Position numbers and translations under genes: made by a program | Assembly: GCF_022832385.1 (NCBI RefSeq) | Contig: NZ_JALHLE010000018.1 | Span: 96,627 to 160,626, forward strand | Length of the DNA: 64,000 nt | Reading direction: 5' to 3' | Source of the DNA: Novosphingobium album (ex Hu et al. 2023) | GTDB lineage: Bacteria > Pseudomonadota > Alphaproteobacteria > Sphingomonadales > Sphingomonadaceae | In this document: positions 49,177 through 57,924 of the stretch, piece after piece | How the letters are laid out: every line of letters begins with the position of its first letter | Position numbering within the stretch: position 1 is the stretch's first letter | The notes under the pieces: generated by a model | What the model was told of the DNA's origin: nothing | What the model saw: only the letters and a program-made list of their open reading frames with translations | Database searches by the model: none

Positions 49177-50595
49177 TTACCAGCCCCCGCCAAGAGCGAG
49201 AAAAACTGCGATCTGCCGGTCGACCAGTTCGGACTGAGCGGCAGCGTAGTTCACCTGTGCTGTTGCAAGTGCGCCTTGCGCGCTCAGCAATGAAAGAAAA
49301 TCGCTTCGGCCGAAGTGGAAGAGTTTGCCGGCCTGGTCCGCCGAGACTTGTGCGCTGGCGGCAGCCCTGCGCAGCGCCTCGGTTCTTTCGCGGCCGCGGG
49401 CGTAGGTTTCCAGTGCAACTTCGGTGCCGCGCAGGGCTTCCAGCACCACGCTGTCGAAATGGGCGAGATCGGCCTCGGTCTGCGCGTTGGCCGCATCGAT
49501 CCGGGCCTTGATTACGGGACGGTTGGGAAAGCTCCAGCTCAGTAGCGGGCCAAGGCTGAAACCGAAGCTGTGCGAGGACCCGATGTCCGCCAATTGACCG
49601 CCGTTGACGAGGCCACCACCAATGCTCACCTGGGGATAGAGGTCGGCCATGGCGACGCCGATGCGGGCCGTGGAGGCAGCCAGCGTGCGTTCGGCTTGAC
49701 GGATGCCGGGGCGCCGCCGGATCAGCGCGGTACCGTCTCCCACCGGCATTGGCAGTGGCAGGCGCGGCAATGTTGCGCAGTCCTCCACATCGTGCGGATA
49801 GTCGGCAGGTGGACGGCCAAGCAGTGCAGCGAGCAGGTACAGCCCGTTACGGCGCGCTGCCATGAGTGCGGGCAGGCTGGCCTTGCTCGTCTCCACAGCG
49901 GTGCCGGCGCGGCTGACGTCGAACGCGGTGCCGCGTCCGCCTTTCTGAAGGCGCTGCGTGGCGTCCAGCGTTTCCTGCTGGAGTACGATGACCTTTTCGA
50001 CCGTGGCGATCTGGTAATTGGCCGCGCAGACGCCGGCATAGGCTCGCGCTGTGGAGGCGGCGACGCTGATGCGCACGGCATCGCGTGCAGCCGCCACCGC
50101 ATCCCGGTCCGCTTCGCTCGCTTCGATGGCGCGACGCAATTTGCCCTTGAGGTCGAGTGGATAGGACAAGCTCAGGCCGAGGCCGTAGGTTATCACGCCC
50201 GGCAGGTTCGTACCGGCCGAATCCGTCGAATAGTCGCGTTCGATGCCGGCGTCGGCGTGGGCAGTGGTCGAAAGCGAGCGCTGCCCCGCGGCTTCCCGCA
50301 CCAATGCATCCGCACGGCGCAAGTTGGCGTCGGCCTCACGCAAGTCGGCATTGGCCGAAAGGGCCTGTCCGATCAACGCGTCGAGCCGGGGGTCCTCGTA
50401 GAGATGCCACCAGCGGTCGGGCAGCGCCTCGCTCTCAAAGGCCGGGCCCTGGGCGGAGAGGAACCGGCCCTGTGCGGACGGCGCGCGGGCTGCGGCATCC
50501 TTTTGCAGAACATAGTCCGGACCGGCGGCGGCGCACCCGGAGAGCGTTAGTGCCAATGCCAGTGTCGCGACCGGCAGCAGAGACGGGGCACGCAT
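49177..50595 (-). CDS. RND/EmrA-type outer-membrane efflux lipoprotein (NodT/OprM family)
   Basis: 472 aa from ATG 50595, overlapping the HlyD stop by one base (TGATG). Lipoprotein signal LLPVATLALALTLSGCAAAG. Residues 45-470 show the tandem TolC-like repeats: PDRWWHLYEDPRLDALIGQAL, NADLREADANLRRADALVRE, SLSYPLDLKGKLRRAIEASE, and the second copy IRQAERTLAASTARIGVAMA, DLYPQVSIGGG, FPNRPVIKARIDAANAQTEA. It forms the trimeric outer-membrane duct. Last gene of the MarR-FUSC-DUF1656-HlyD-OMF operon, so the exporter is complete. Confidence 0.93.
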   Translation of the reverse strand: MRAPSLLPVATLALALTLSGCAAAGPDYVLQKDAAARAPSAQGRFLSAQGPAFESEALPDRWWHLYEDPRLDALIGQALSANADLREADANLRRADALVREAAGQRSLSTTAHADAGIERDYSTDSAGTNLPGVITYGLGLSLSYPLDLKGKLRRAIEASEADRDAVAAARDAVRISVAASTARAYAGVCAANYQIATVEKVIVLQQETLDATQRLQKGGRGTAFDVSRAGTAVETSKASLPALMAARRNGLYLLAALLGRPPADYPHDVEDCATLPRLPLPMPVGDGTALIRRRPGIRQAERTLAASTARIGVAMADLYPQVSIGGGLVNGGQLADIGSSHSFGFSLGPLLSWSFPNRPVIKARIDAANAQTEADLAHFDSVVLEALRGTEVALETYARGRERTEALRRAAASAQVSADQAGKLFHFGRSDFLSLLSAQGALATAQVNYAAAQSELVDRQIAVFLALGGGW

Positions 50596-51497
50596 CACCG
50601 GGCCTTCTCCTTCGACTGCGCGCTCTTCGCCGCTTCGGCATCGACTGTCACGGTCGCAGTGCGACCCGGGATCAGGCGCACGCCCTGAGGCACGTCCGTC
50701 AGCTTCACGCGCACCGGGATACGCTGGGCAAGACGAACCCACGAAAAGGTCGCTTCGACATCGGGCAGGAGATTGCCCGAGGTGCCGCGGGAATCGTCAT
50801 TGATGCCGGCCGCGATGCTTTCCACCCGGCCATGCAGGGCCTGGTCTTCGCCCATCAGCTTGACGGTCACGGGCGCGCCCACGTGGATCAGCGGCAGTTT
50901 GGTTTCCTCGAAATAGCCTTCGACACGCAGCGAGGCGGTATCGACAAGCGCCATCGCCTGGTTTCCGGCGGCAAGGTAATCGCCCGGATGCAGGTCGAGG
51001 TTGGTAACGGTTCCATCGACGGAGGCGCGCACTTGCGTACGCTTCAGGTTGAGCAGTGCCCCATCGAGGGCACTGCGCGTTTCCGCCAGTGCAGCCTCCG
51101 CCGTGGAGACCCGCGCCTCGTCCTGTTCGCGGGTTTCGGCGGCAACCAGATCGCCCAATGCGCGGTCGCGGCCAGCCTCGCGGCGGGCTTGTCCCAGCGT
51201 AGCCCTGGCGCTTGCGACTGCGGCGCGAGCCTGCTCCACCGCCAGTGTGTAGCGCGGCCTGTCCAGTACGAAGAGAAGATCGCCTGCCTTCACGGTCTGG
51301 TTGTCATGCACTGCGACGGACGTGACGAGGCCGGAAATGTCCGGCGTCACGCGCACGATGTCGGCGCGCACCCGACCGTCGCGCGTCCAGGGACGGTGTT
51401 CGTAGTGGTTCCACATCCAGACCGCCACGGCAGTGGCAATGAGCACAATGACGATCGTGGCGGCGCTGCGGTCGAAGCGGGCAAGAATGTTCTTCAT
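50595..51497 (-). CDS. Membrane-fusion/periplasmic adaptor protein (HlyD/AaeA-like)
   Basis: 300 aa from ATG 51497, overlapping the DUF1656 stop (ATGA). One N-terminal membrane anchor AATIVIVLIATAVAVWMW is followed by VRADIVRVTPDISGLVTSVA and the biotinyl-lipoyl-like hairpin VHDNQTVKAGDLLFVLD. A coiled coil spans ~80-150 (AVEQARAAVASARATLGQAR, ETREQDEARVSTAEAALAET), then VRASVDGTVTNLDLHPGDYL and a beta-barrel domain ending in PGRTATVTVDAE. It links the FUSC inner-membrane pump to the outer-membrane duct. Architecture and neighbours match p-hydroxybenzoate (Aae) efflux systems. Confidence 0.93.
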   Translation of the reverse strand: MKNILARFDRSAATIVIVLIATAVAVWMWNHYEHRPWTRDGRVRADIVRVTPDISGLVTSVAVHDNQTVKAGDLLFVLDRPRYTLAVEQARAAVASARATLGQARREAGRDRALGDLVAAETREQDEARVSTAEAALAETRSALDGALLNLKRTQVRASVDGTVTNLDLHPGDYLAAGNQAMALVDTASLRVEGYFEETKLPLIHVGAPVTVKLMGEDQALHGRVESIAAGINDDSRGTSGNLLPDVEATFSWVRLAQRIPVRVKLTDVPQGVRLIPGRTATVTVDAEAAKSAQSKEKAR

Positions 51498-51709
51498 GGG
51501 GCGAAACCGAAATGAGGGGCGAGGAAGGCAACGGCACCGAAAACGATGACGTAAAGCGCCAGGTCGACAAGCGCGCGGTAGGCGACGAAACGGTAAAGGC
51601 CGACGCGGTCGGCCAGCCGCATCAACAGCAAGGTGCAGACCGAGGCGATCACGCCGAAGACAAGCAGTGTCGGCAGGAAAACGCCGTGGATCGCGAATTC
51701 TCCGTTCAT
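51494..51709 (-). CDS. DUF1656 small membrane protein (AaeX-like)
   Basis: 71 aa with two membrane helices (LPTLLVFGVIASVCTLLLMR and LVDLALYVIVFGAVAFLAPH) and the conserved N-terminus GEFAIHGVFLPTLLVF. DUF1656 proteins always sit between FUSC and HlyD genes of aromatic-acid exporters; the role is unknown but probably structural. Its start overlaps the FUSC stop and its stop overlaps the HlyD start, both by ATGA. Confidence 0.92.
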   Translation of the reverse strand: MNGEFAIHGVFLPTLLVFGVIASVCTLLLMRLADRVGLYRFVAYRALVDLALYVIVFGAVAFLAPHFGFAP

Positions 51710-53793
51710 GACGGGTCTCCGGGGCTGGCCGGACTGCCCGTGAACGGTGCGGCATCGGCGAAAAGGGTGCGACGCAAAGTGACGAGCGGCAAGATGGCCT
51801 GGCGCCTGAATATTGCCCGCGCATCGCCGTTGAACCGGCGCAACGCGGCATCGATGCCGGCAAGCAGCTCTGGATCGGGCGGCGGTGGTTTGTGCGGGAC
51901 CAGGCGCCGGTAGTATTCCCCGACTGCCGCGAGCACGCGCGTTACCGCCTCTTGCCTTGCGGGATCGATCCCGTTGCGCAGCACGCGCAGTTCACCGATG
52001 GCAACTCCGATGCGCAAGTCCCGCAGGATATCGTAGAGCGGCTCGCCGGCAAGTTTCCCGGTGGCGGCAAGGCGCGGACCGAGCAAGGCATGCCGGTCCA
52101 GCATGCGGGAGATCCAGGCCTGCACATTGGGCGGATCCCAGCGGTTGCTGCGTTCGGCAAGATCCTGCCAGCCCGCTCGCAAGGTTCGCGCGATGGCATG
52201 TTCGATACCCGCCGTTTGCAGAATCCGGATCATGATCCCCGCAAACAGGATCGCGGCCAGCGTGGCGATCTGGCTGTTCAGGAAGGTGGCGAAATTGGCG
52301 GGAATGCCGGGGCCAAGATCAGTTCCGTACTTTTCCGAGATAATGAAGGGACCGCCCACGCCCAGAAGTGCAGGAAGCGCAATGCCGATATAGCGCGGCA
52401 CACTCAGCAAGGCCCCCAGGATCAGCAGGACGGGGGCAAGGGACAGGGCCATTTCGGGAAAGCCATCGAGCTCTGGCAAGATGACGAAACCGTAGAGCGT
52501 GCCCAGCAGCATCGCGATCACGGAGCCCTTGAAGAACCCGACGACCGGTGGCAGCGAATTGTCCATCGCTGCAAAGAGTGCGGGAAAGACCGACGCGAGC
52601 ATGACGAACGTGCCGCCTTCCGGCCAGCCGCTGAAGTACCACAATGTGCAGCCGATGATCACCGTCAGCGCCGCTCCGGCCGCGCCGCGCAGCGCGCCGC
52701 TGGTGTCGCGATGCAGCGGCCGCTCGCCGATCGCGGTGAGGAGTCCGGGGATGCGCGGCGAGACGGGGCGACGGTCTTGTGTTGCCAACTGGGCTTTCAG
52801 GACCCGGCAGTCGACATGTGCCTCGATCAGGCTGTTCAGGCGGGCGAGCAGGCTCATGTGCAGCAGGGCGGACCAGCCGCTGTCCGCATCTATTTCCGGT
52901 TCCAGCGCGGCGCATTTGGCGGTCAGGGCTGCGCCTGTCTCCTCAATGCGCACCAGATCATCGTCCAGCCTATCCACCCATTCGCGCGCCTCGTGAAGTA
53001 GCTGGACGGTGCTTTCCGGCAATCTGTCGTGCGCGCGCAAGGCGGCGATCCGGTCGGCAATGGCCGCGCCCAGCGGCATCAGCTTGGCCAGTTCGTGCTC
53101 GAGCGCCCTGACCACGGAAATCCGTGGTGCGGGGCCACCAGTGTCGAAAGGCAAGTGAACGGAAAGCTGGTGCAGTTCGGTGACGTCCTGTGCCAGCCGG
53201 CGCCGTTCCGCGTCGACGCCGGGACGGGGCTCGAGCCCGAGCGTTTCGTGGCTCCAGATTTCGGCATCGCGCACGATCCCCTGCGTCCGGGACCGCAGAA
53301 ACCGGGTCACGGAGTTGGGCAGCACGACCCCGTGCACCAGCGCGGAGCAGATGATGCCTATGGCGATTTCCTGCACGCGCAGGGCCGCCACGTCGAAGAT
53401 ATGCGCGGGCGCATCGACAATCGGCCATACGATCAGGCCTGCCGTGTATCCGGCCAGAACGAACATGTACGAGGTCGGCGTCCGGTCGAGCAGCGACAGG
53501 AACACGCACAGACCCAGCCACCCGGCCATGACCGCTGTCATGACCACCGGGCTCTGGATGACCGGCGGGATGGCAAAAACCACGAAGGCTGCCCCTGCAA
53601 CCGAACCGATAAGCCGGAAAATCGCGCCCGAAACAACGGCGCCTGCCAGCGGTCCCGAGACGATATAGGCCGTCAGGAAAGCCCAATAAGGTCGTTCCAG
53701 CCCGATCGAAAACGCGACGAACGTCGCCAGCATGGCCGCCGCATAGCACTTGAGGCTGAACACGGCGGCGTCGATCCCCCATCGCTGCATCAT
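51706..53793 (-). CDS. FUSC family aromatic-acid efflux pump (AaeB-like)
   Basis: 695 aa from ATG 53793, which overlaps the MarR stop (ATGA); a GTG 12 bases upstream also fits. Two sets of six membrane helices flank soluble regions. The first set includes CYAAAMLATFVAFSIGLERP and YWAFLTAYIVSGPLAGAVVS; the second RGAAGAALTVIIGCTLWYFS and FVMLASVFPALFAAMDN. YWAFLTAYIV is the FUSC signature. It is the inner-membrane pump for aromatic carboxylic acids or other small hydrophobic toxins. Operon with MarR upstream and DUF1656, HlyD and OMF downstream. Confidence 0.93.
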   Translation of the reverse strand: MMQRWGIDAAVFSLKCYAAAMLATFVAFSIGLERPYWAFLTAYIVSGPLAGAVVSGAIFRLIGSVAGAAFVVFAIPPVIQSPVVMTAVMAGWLGLCVFLSLLDRTPTSYMFVLAGYTAGLIVWPIVDAPAHIFDVAALRVQEIAIGIICSALVHGVVLPNSVTRFLRSRTQGIVRDAEIWSHETLGLEPRPGVDAERRRLAQDVTELHQLSVHLPFDTGGPAPRISVVRALEHELAKLMPLGAAIADRIAALRAHDRLPESTVQLLHEAREWVDRLDDDLVRIEETGAALTAKCAALEPEIDADSGWSALLHMSLLARLNSLIEAHVDCRVLKAQLATQDRRPVSPRIPGLLTAIGERPLHRDTSGALRGAAGAALTVIIGCTLWYFSGWPEGGTFVMLASVFPALFAAMDNSLPPVVGFFKGSVIAMLLGTLYGFVILPELDGFPEMALSLAPVLLILGALLSVPRYIGIALPALLGVGGPFIISEKYGTDLGPGIPANFATFLNSQIATLAAILFAGIMIRILQTAGIEHAIARTLRAGWQDLAERSNRWDPPNVQAWISRMLDRHALLGPRLAATGKLAGEPLYDILRDLRIGVAIGELRVLRNGIDPARQEAVTRVLAAVGEYYRRLVPHKPPPPDPELLAGIDAALRRFNGDARAIFRRQAILPLVTLRRTLFADAAPFTGSPASPGDPS

Positions 53794-54242
53794 GGGCGGG
53801 GGCACTTTTCGGCAATGCGGGCAGCGACACGTTCGAGAACATTCAGCGTCGTCTGCAGGTCCTCACTGCTCACGTCATGCAGCAATTCGTGACGCAGTTC
53901 GATCAGGCGGGTATCGATCAGCCGTGCCAGCCGCCTGCCGTCGGCGGTCAGCCGCAGGGCTTTTGCGCGCCCGTCTCCGGGGTCGGCCTCACGGCAGACG
54001 AGACCGACCCTTTCCAGGTGCTGGAGAGTGCGCACAAGCGAGGCTTCGGTGATGCCGATCTCTCTTGCCAGATCGGACTGGCGCACGCCGTCACCAAGTC
54101 GTTCAAGGTGCAGCAAAGCATACCCGGTGGAGTTCGATATCTCCAAAGAGGCCAGGACGCGATCCGCCAGCTGCCGCCATGATCGTGCCAGGCCAAGGAT
54201 TTGCCCTGGCAGGGCATCATAGAGGGAATCGCGATCTGGCAT
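53790..54242 (-). CDS. MarR family transcriptional regulator
   Basis: 150 aa. The winged helix spans ~30-110: NSTGYALLHLERLGDGVRQS, DLAREIGITEASLVRTLQHL (recognition helix) and ERVGLVCREADPGDGRAKAL (wing with the conserved Asp-Arg pair). Helical ends provide the dimer interface. It should repress the efflux operon that starts with itself and be released by an aromatic ligand. The palindrome at 54250-54267 lies immediately upstream of its start, so binding would block transcription of the whole operon (autorepression). Its stop overlaps the FUSC start. Confidence 0.93.
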   Translation of the reverse strand: MPDRDSLYDALPGQILGLARSWRQLADRVLASLEISNSTGYALLHLERLGDGVRQSDLAREIGITEASLVRTLQHLERVGLVCREADPGDGRAKALRLTADGRRLARLIDTRLIELRHELLHDVSSEDLQTTLNVLERVAARIAEKCPRP

Positions 54243-54249
54243 AAGTAAT

Positions 54250-54267
54250 TAGTTAGCGTGCTAACTA
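54250..54267 (-). promoter_or_regulatory. MarR operator: perfect 8-2-8 palindrome
   Basis: TAGTTAGC-GT-GCTAACTA, with arms perfectly complementary, lies 8 bases before the MarR start. On the minus strand a TATAGT -10-like box overlaps the palindrome, so the repressor would cover the promoter and the transcript would have a very short leader. Confidence 0.75.
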
Positions 54268-54491
54268 TATATCGCAAGGCAATGTCAGTTGCGTTTTTCG
54301 ACGCAAAGATCCCCCGGAACGCAACCGTTCAGGCGGAGCGGCGGTTGGCAATGATTCCCGCGATCCGCTTCCCTCGCCGGCTGGCGGCTGAATGTGAACT
54401 CGGGTGAACGCTCGCGGCCTGACTAGCGCTAAATACCATGGATTTTTTGGGGGTACGTCCAGACAGAAACGAACGTTGCTGAACCGGAAAT

Positions 54492-54518
54492 TGGAGTGGG
54501 TGAAGGGGATTTAATTCC
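54492..54518 (-). repeat. Degenerate tRNA 3'-end-like fragment (possible attachment scar)
   Basis: The + strand TGGAGTGGGTGAAGGGGATT followed by TAATTCC matches the reverse complement of a tRNA 3' end (CCA, acceptor and T-arm) at about 20 of 26 positions, with differences mostly C-to-T type. The intact tRNA-Gly in this window reads TGGAGCGGGCGAAGGGATTC at the same place. Integrases use such ends as attachment sites. Confidence 0.35.
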
Positions 54519-54552
54519 GCTATTTTTATAACGTTATATCAATGGGTTGTAA

Positions 54553-54615
54553 AATCCAACTACAGCTAAAAGGCCCCCCGGCCAATCCCCGGAATCTTTT
54601 GGCTGTAGTTGGATT
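54553..54615. repeat. Large inverted repeat (20-bp arms, 19 of 20 matched)
   Basis: Left arm AATCCAACTACAGCTAAAAG (54553-54572) and right arm 54596-54615 are complementary except for one base; the loop is 23 bases and GC-rich with its own CCGG repeats. It could be the end or whole of a small non-autonomous element, a structured RNA or an exotic terminator. Confidence 0.6.
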
Positions 54616-54968
54616 GCCGCGGACTGGGATGGCTATGATTCGGATGGAGCCGTGATCTCATGGGAAGATAACCAGAAGTCTGTCGAGATGAAAAAGCACT
54701 TCTCACTGCCATAGCCCCTGCTTGACGGTCCGGTTCCATTTCCTGCAAGCGCCCTTCGTTCACGAACCTGGCGGAATGCAAGGGGGGCTGGCTTTGGGAC
54801 ACTCCGGAGCGGCAGGTTACAGTCACACAAATTGAATAGCGGACATTGGGCTGAGTCGGTGTCGGCTTCTGAGTCCGACCCTTAGTGGACGCTCGCGGTC
54901 ACATTTCGTCATTCCGAAAACGGCCATATTTTCCGCTGTGCCTTCCGAATGCCTCGAGCAATCCTCGG

Positions 54969-56408
54969 CTAGCTGGTCGGCTGCTTTACGATGGCCGGTG
55001 GTAGCCATTGGCCGGTCTGAATACTATCGTCAGGCCCGTAGAGGCGCATCATCAAATAGAATTTGCTCTCGGGAGCCGGCAGCCAGAGAGCGCCAGCGTC
55101 CCTTGGCCGGCCGCTCGAGATGACGATGTCCCGCAATGTGCCATCTGCCCGGGCCAGTTCAGGGGTGCGGTTACCGACAGAGTAGCGGTCGACCGGATTG
55201 GCAACCATGGTTCCTGAGTCGTCATACAGCGTGATCGACCAGAAATAGCGGACCGGCGGTGGCGCATCGAAGTGGATGCGGTAGCGACTGTGACCGTCCA
55301 GGGGAACGCCATCGGCGGACGTGCGCGCAATCGGGTAGATGGCCTCTTCCGGTACCGTCACGAATATCTGGTCCTTGGCGATGGCGGCGCGAAGCAGCCA
55401 GTCGGTGCCGAAGCGCGGACCGGACAGGTTGACGCTCCACCCCCCCGTCAAAATCCCGAAGCCTTGCGCCGCATGCGTGGCGATTTCCTCGCCATCGATC
55501 ATGCCCTGTTCGATGGCCCTGCCGCGTATTTCCGCAGGCCATTGATCCGCTTGAGCGGCCTTCAGCAGTGGAGCGAGACGCAACGCCATGGCGTGATCCT
55601 GTGGCGACAAGTCCATGTCCGCGATGGCCACAGCGAGCTGACGTAAAAATGCGCGCCCGTCATTTCCGGCAGGCCATTGGCGCTGGACGGGAGGATCGCC
55701 GACGGGTTCAAGCGTTCCATCGGCACGGTAGCGCTGTACGGTTATGGCATCCTGCAACGCGTGAACCTTTGGCAGGTCATCGGCGGAACGGATCAAGGTT
55801 CTGCCCCAGAGGTGAAGATACCGATCGCCGCTGCTGATTTCGATCATGCCGACAGGAATTGGTCCCTGATAGTCTGCCGCATGCAGGAACAGTTGGGGCA
55901 GCTTCGGTCCATGCGTTCGGCTGCCATAGGATGCCGAGGTCGAACTGTCCGGGTGCGCTACCGAAAAGGTATAATAGCGGTCTCCGAAATTCGGCGTGGT
56001 AACGACGAAGGGCCCGCTTTGAAGGTCAAAGGTGGCGTTGCTGTATAGCGTATCGTTGTTGGGGCCGACGCCGGACTTGTTGACCGGATCGGCCAGCACC
56101 CGTCCGTGCCCGAAGCGGTTGAGCGCTGCGCCTGCCACTGAGGGGGGGCGGGAGGCAAGCGGATCGTCGGGCTTTGTGAAGAAGACCCGGATCTTGGCTG
56201 AATCGACAAAGGGCTTGCCCCAGATGTAGGCCATGACCGCCAGCGAATAGGGATCGCACGCATCCTTTGCGAAGATGGCCTCGTTGGTGGTTGCGCCGGC
56301 AAGCGATTGTGGTGGCCGGCCGCAGTTACCGGATGCAGGTGCCGATGCGAAACTCGGAGCTGCCAGTAACAGCCCTGCGAGCGTGAGAAGTGTAACCTTA
56401 CGCATCAT
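54969..56408 (-). CDS. DUF1254/DUF1214 domain protein, copy B (exported)
   Basis: 479 aa from ATG 56408, overlapping the previous stop (ATGA). Signal peptide VTLLTLAGLLLAAPSFASA. The DUF1254 N-terminal domain has YSLAVMAYIWGKPFVDS and PNNDTLYSNATFDLQSGPFV; the C-terminal DUF1214 domain has PPVRYFWSITLYDDSGTMVA and KFYLMMRLYGPDDSI, ending QTGQWLPPAI. The two domains are usually found together; function is unproven, with reports of roles in stress or in xenobiotic loci. It is paired with a paralogue of identical length, directly downstream in the operon of a TetR regulator. Confidence 0.9.
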   Translation of the reverse strand: MMRKVTLLTLAGLLLAAPSFASAPASGNCGRPPQSLAGATTNEAIFAKDACDPYSLAVMAYIWGKPFVDSAKIRVFFTKPDDPLASRPPSVAGAALNRFGHGRVLADPVNKSGVGPNNDTLYSNATFDLQSGPFVVTTPNFGDRYYTFSVAHPDSSTSASYGSRTHGPKLPQLFLHAADYQGPIPVGMIEISSGDRYLHLWGRTLIRSADDLPKVHALQDAITVQRYRADGTLEPVGDPPVQRQWPAGNDGRAFLRQLAVAIADMDLSPQDHAMALRLAPLLKAAQADQWPAEIRGRAIEQGMIDGEEIATHAAQGFGILTGGWSVNLSGPRFGTDWLLRAAIAKDQIFVTVPEEAIYPIARTSADGVPLDGHSRYRIHFDAPPPVRYFWSITLYDDSGTMVANPVDRYSVGNRTPELARADGTLRDIVISSGRPRDAGALWLPAPESKFYLMMRLYGPDDSIQTGQWLPPAIVKQPTS

Positions 56409-57844
56409 GGCTTCACCTTCTGGACGGCAGGCGGCAGCCATTTTCCTTCAATCAGGGCCGGTTCGGGGCCTTGTGCCCGGATGACGAGATAAAAGGGGCC
56501 GTCCGGCGCAGGCAGCCAGTTCAGGCTCTTGCCCTTCGGCCGTTCGTGCTGGATCGCAATCGGAATGGCACCGCTCCCCGTGCGAACCAGGCCGGGAGTC
56601 CGGTCATTGATGATGTAGCGCGCGATCGGGTTCGCGGACAGTTCGCGGGTTTTTGCATCGTAGAGCGTGAGCGACCAGAAGAAGCGCGCCGGCGGAGGCG
56701 GTGCGAACGTCAGACGGTAGTCGTGCTTCCCGCCGTCCAGCGGATCGCCATCGCCGTCGGCGAAGGTATTGAACGGGTAGTTCTCGATCGAAACATTGGC
56801 GCCCGTTCCCAGGGTGTTGATCGCTGCGCGGTAGAAGTAGTTATAGCCGTATGCTCCGGTATCGGCGGGCATTTTCCAGGTGGCGGCGGGGTATCCACTT
56901 AGCCGGCTCGAATTGTCCAGCGCCTCCAGTGCGGCCGCGTGGCCCGCCTTGATACCGGCCACAAGATCCGGGTCCGCGAAGGCCTTGTCGATCGCCTCCG
57001 GCCCCAATCCGACACCGATCGCGCGGTAACGATGAACGAGTGCCGTTTCCGTGACGGGATAGCCGGCATTGCGCACGATCCAGTCGAGCACGCGGAGGTA
57101 CTGTTCAGCGCTCGAACCAGCAGGGGCGGGGAAAGACTCTTGCTGGCCATCCGGTTGTGACAGCGGCTGCAGCGTAAAACCGTTCTGGACCTGTCTGGCG
57201 CGCGCAGGGTTGCTCAAGTCCTTTGCTAGAACCCGCATGAGGATCCAGCAATAAGGCGTGGTTACGGTGAATTTCTCAACACCGTCGGGGAGGCTACCCT
57301 CCCAGCCCAGCGGAACAATCGCGTATTTGCCCGGGCCGAATCCACGCGTACGCGCGCTGATGTTCGATGAATTCCCATAGATGTCGAGGAAGTTGACCGT
57401 AAAGTAGGTCGTTCCTGCGTCGGGTACACTCAGAACTACTGGACCATGGCTGAGATCGAGCCAGGCATTCGAATAGAGCGTGTCCGCATTCGGCGTCTTG
57501 AAGGGAGCGTATCCTGGACGGGCCAGGTTGCGGTCATGGGCGAACCGGTTGAATCCCGTGAAGGACGCGTCGGCCGTGTCCAGCGCCTGCGAATACATCT
57601 GCGCGTATTCCAGCACGGCGCTCGTGCCGTAGATGGTGGCGTCATAGGCCAGGTTTCTGGCGTATGTCTCCCGGCTCGATCCCGGTGCGGGAAGCAGGTC
57701 CGGCCTTGTCGGCCAGGCAAACTGGTCTGCCTGAGAAGGCGCGTAAGCCTTTCGGGTGTCCGGCGACGCGTCCTGAGCGAGCCCGCCCGACGCGCTGGCG
57801 AGTCCCAATACGAGCGCACACGCCGTCAAACGTGGTCTGACCAT
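56405..57844 (-). CDS. DUF1254/DUF1214 domain protein, copy A (exported)
   Basis: 479 aa from ATG 57844, with AAGGA seven bases upstream. Signal peptide LTACALVLGLASASGGLAQ. DUF1254 shows YDATIYGTSAVLEYAQMYSQ, PNADTLYSNAWLDLSHGPVV and YFTVNFLDIYGNSSNIS; DUF1214 shows PARFFWSLTLYDAKTRELSA and PFYLVIRAQGPEPALIEGKW. It has the same length and layout as copy B but differs at most positions, so the duplication is old. Upstream by 80 bases is the TetR gene on the same strand, and a CCCAAA/TTTGGG repeat pair flanks a possible internal promoter. Confidence 0.9.
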   Translation of the reverse strand: MVRPRLTACALVLGLASASGGLAQDASPDTRKAYAPSQADQFAWPTRPDLLPAPGSSRETYARNLAYDATIYGTSAVLEYAQMYSQALDTADASFTGFNRFAHDRNLARPGYAPFKTPNADTLYSNAWLDLSHGPVVLSVPDAGTTYFTVNFLDIYGNSSNISARTRGFGPGKYAIVPLGWEGSLPDGVEKFTVTTPYCWILMRVLAKDLSNPARARQVQNGFTLQPLSQPDGQQESFPAPAGSSAEQYLRVLDWIVRNAGYPVTETALVHRYRAIGVGLGPEAIDKAFADPDLVAGIKAGHAAALEALDNSSRLSGYPAATWKMPADTGAYGYNYFYRAAINTLGTGANVSIENYPFNTFADGDGDPLDGGKHDYRLTFAPPPPARFFWSLTLYDAKTRELSANPIARYIINDRTPGLVRTGSGAIPIAIQHERPKGKSLNWLPAPDGPFYLVIRAQGPEPALIEGKWLPPAVQKVKP

Positions 57845-57924
57845 GATTCGTTCCTTTCCCAAACGTCAATGAAGACATATATCTTAATTTGGGTCTAGAA
57901 GAACGAACGCGGCGAGCGCACCTC

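Larger units (their letters stand above)
54268..54968. other. Non-coding 700-bp region, possible island edge
   Basis: No supported gene. It contains a short hairpin (TTGCGT/ACGCAA at 54289-54306), a tRNA-3'-end-like fragment (54492-54518), a 12-bp palindrome TATAACGTTATA (54527-54538) and a large hairpin (54553-54615), both described separately. An AT-rich patch at 54515-54560 stands out from the surroundings. Confidence 0.5.

Noticed and set aside
54553..54615. Integron attC site
   Set aside because: The arm ends ATCCAAC and GTTGGAT satisfy the RYYYAAC/GTTRRRY pattern, but the stem is almost perfect without the extrahelical bases of attC, there is one copy only and no integron integrase.
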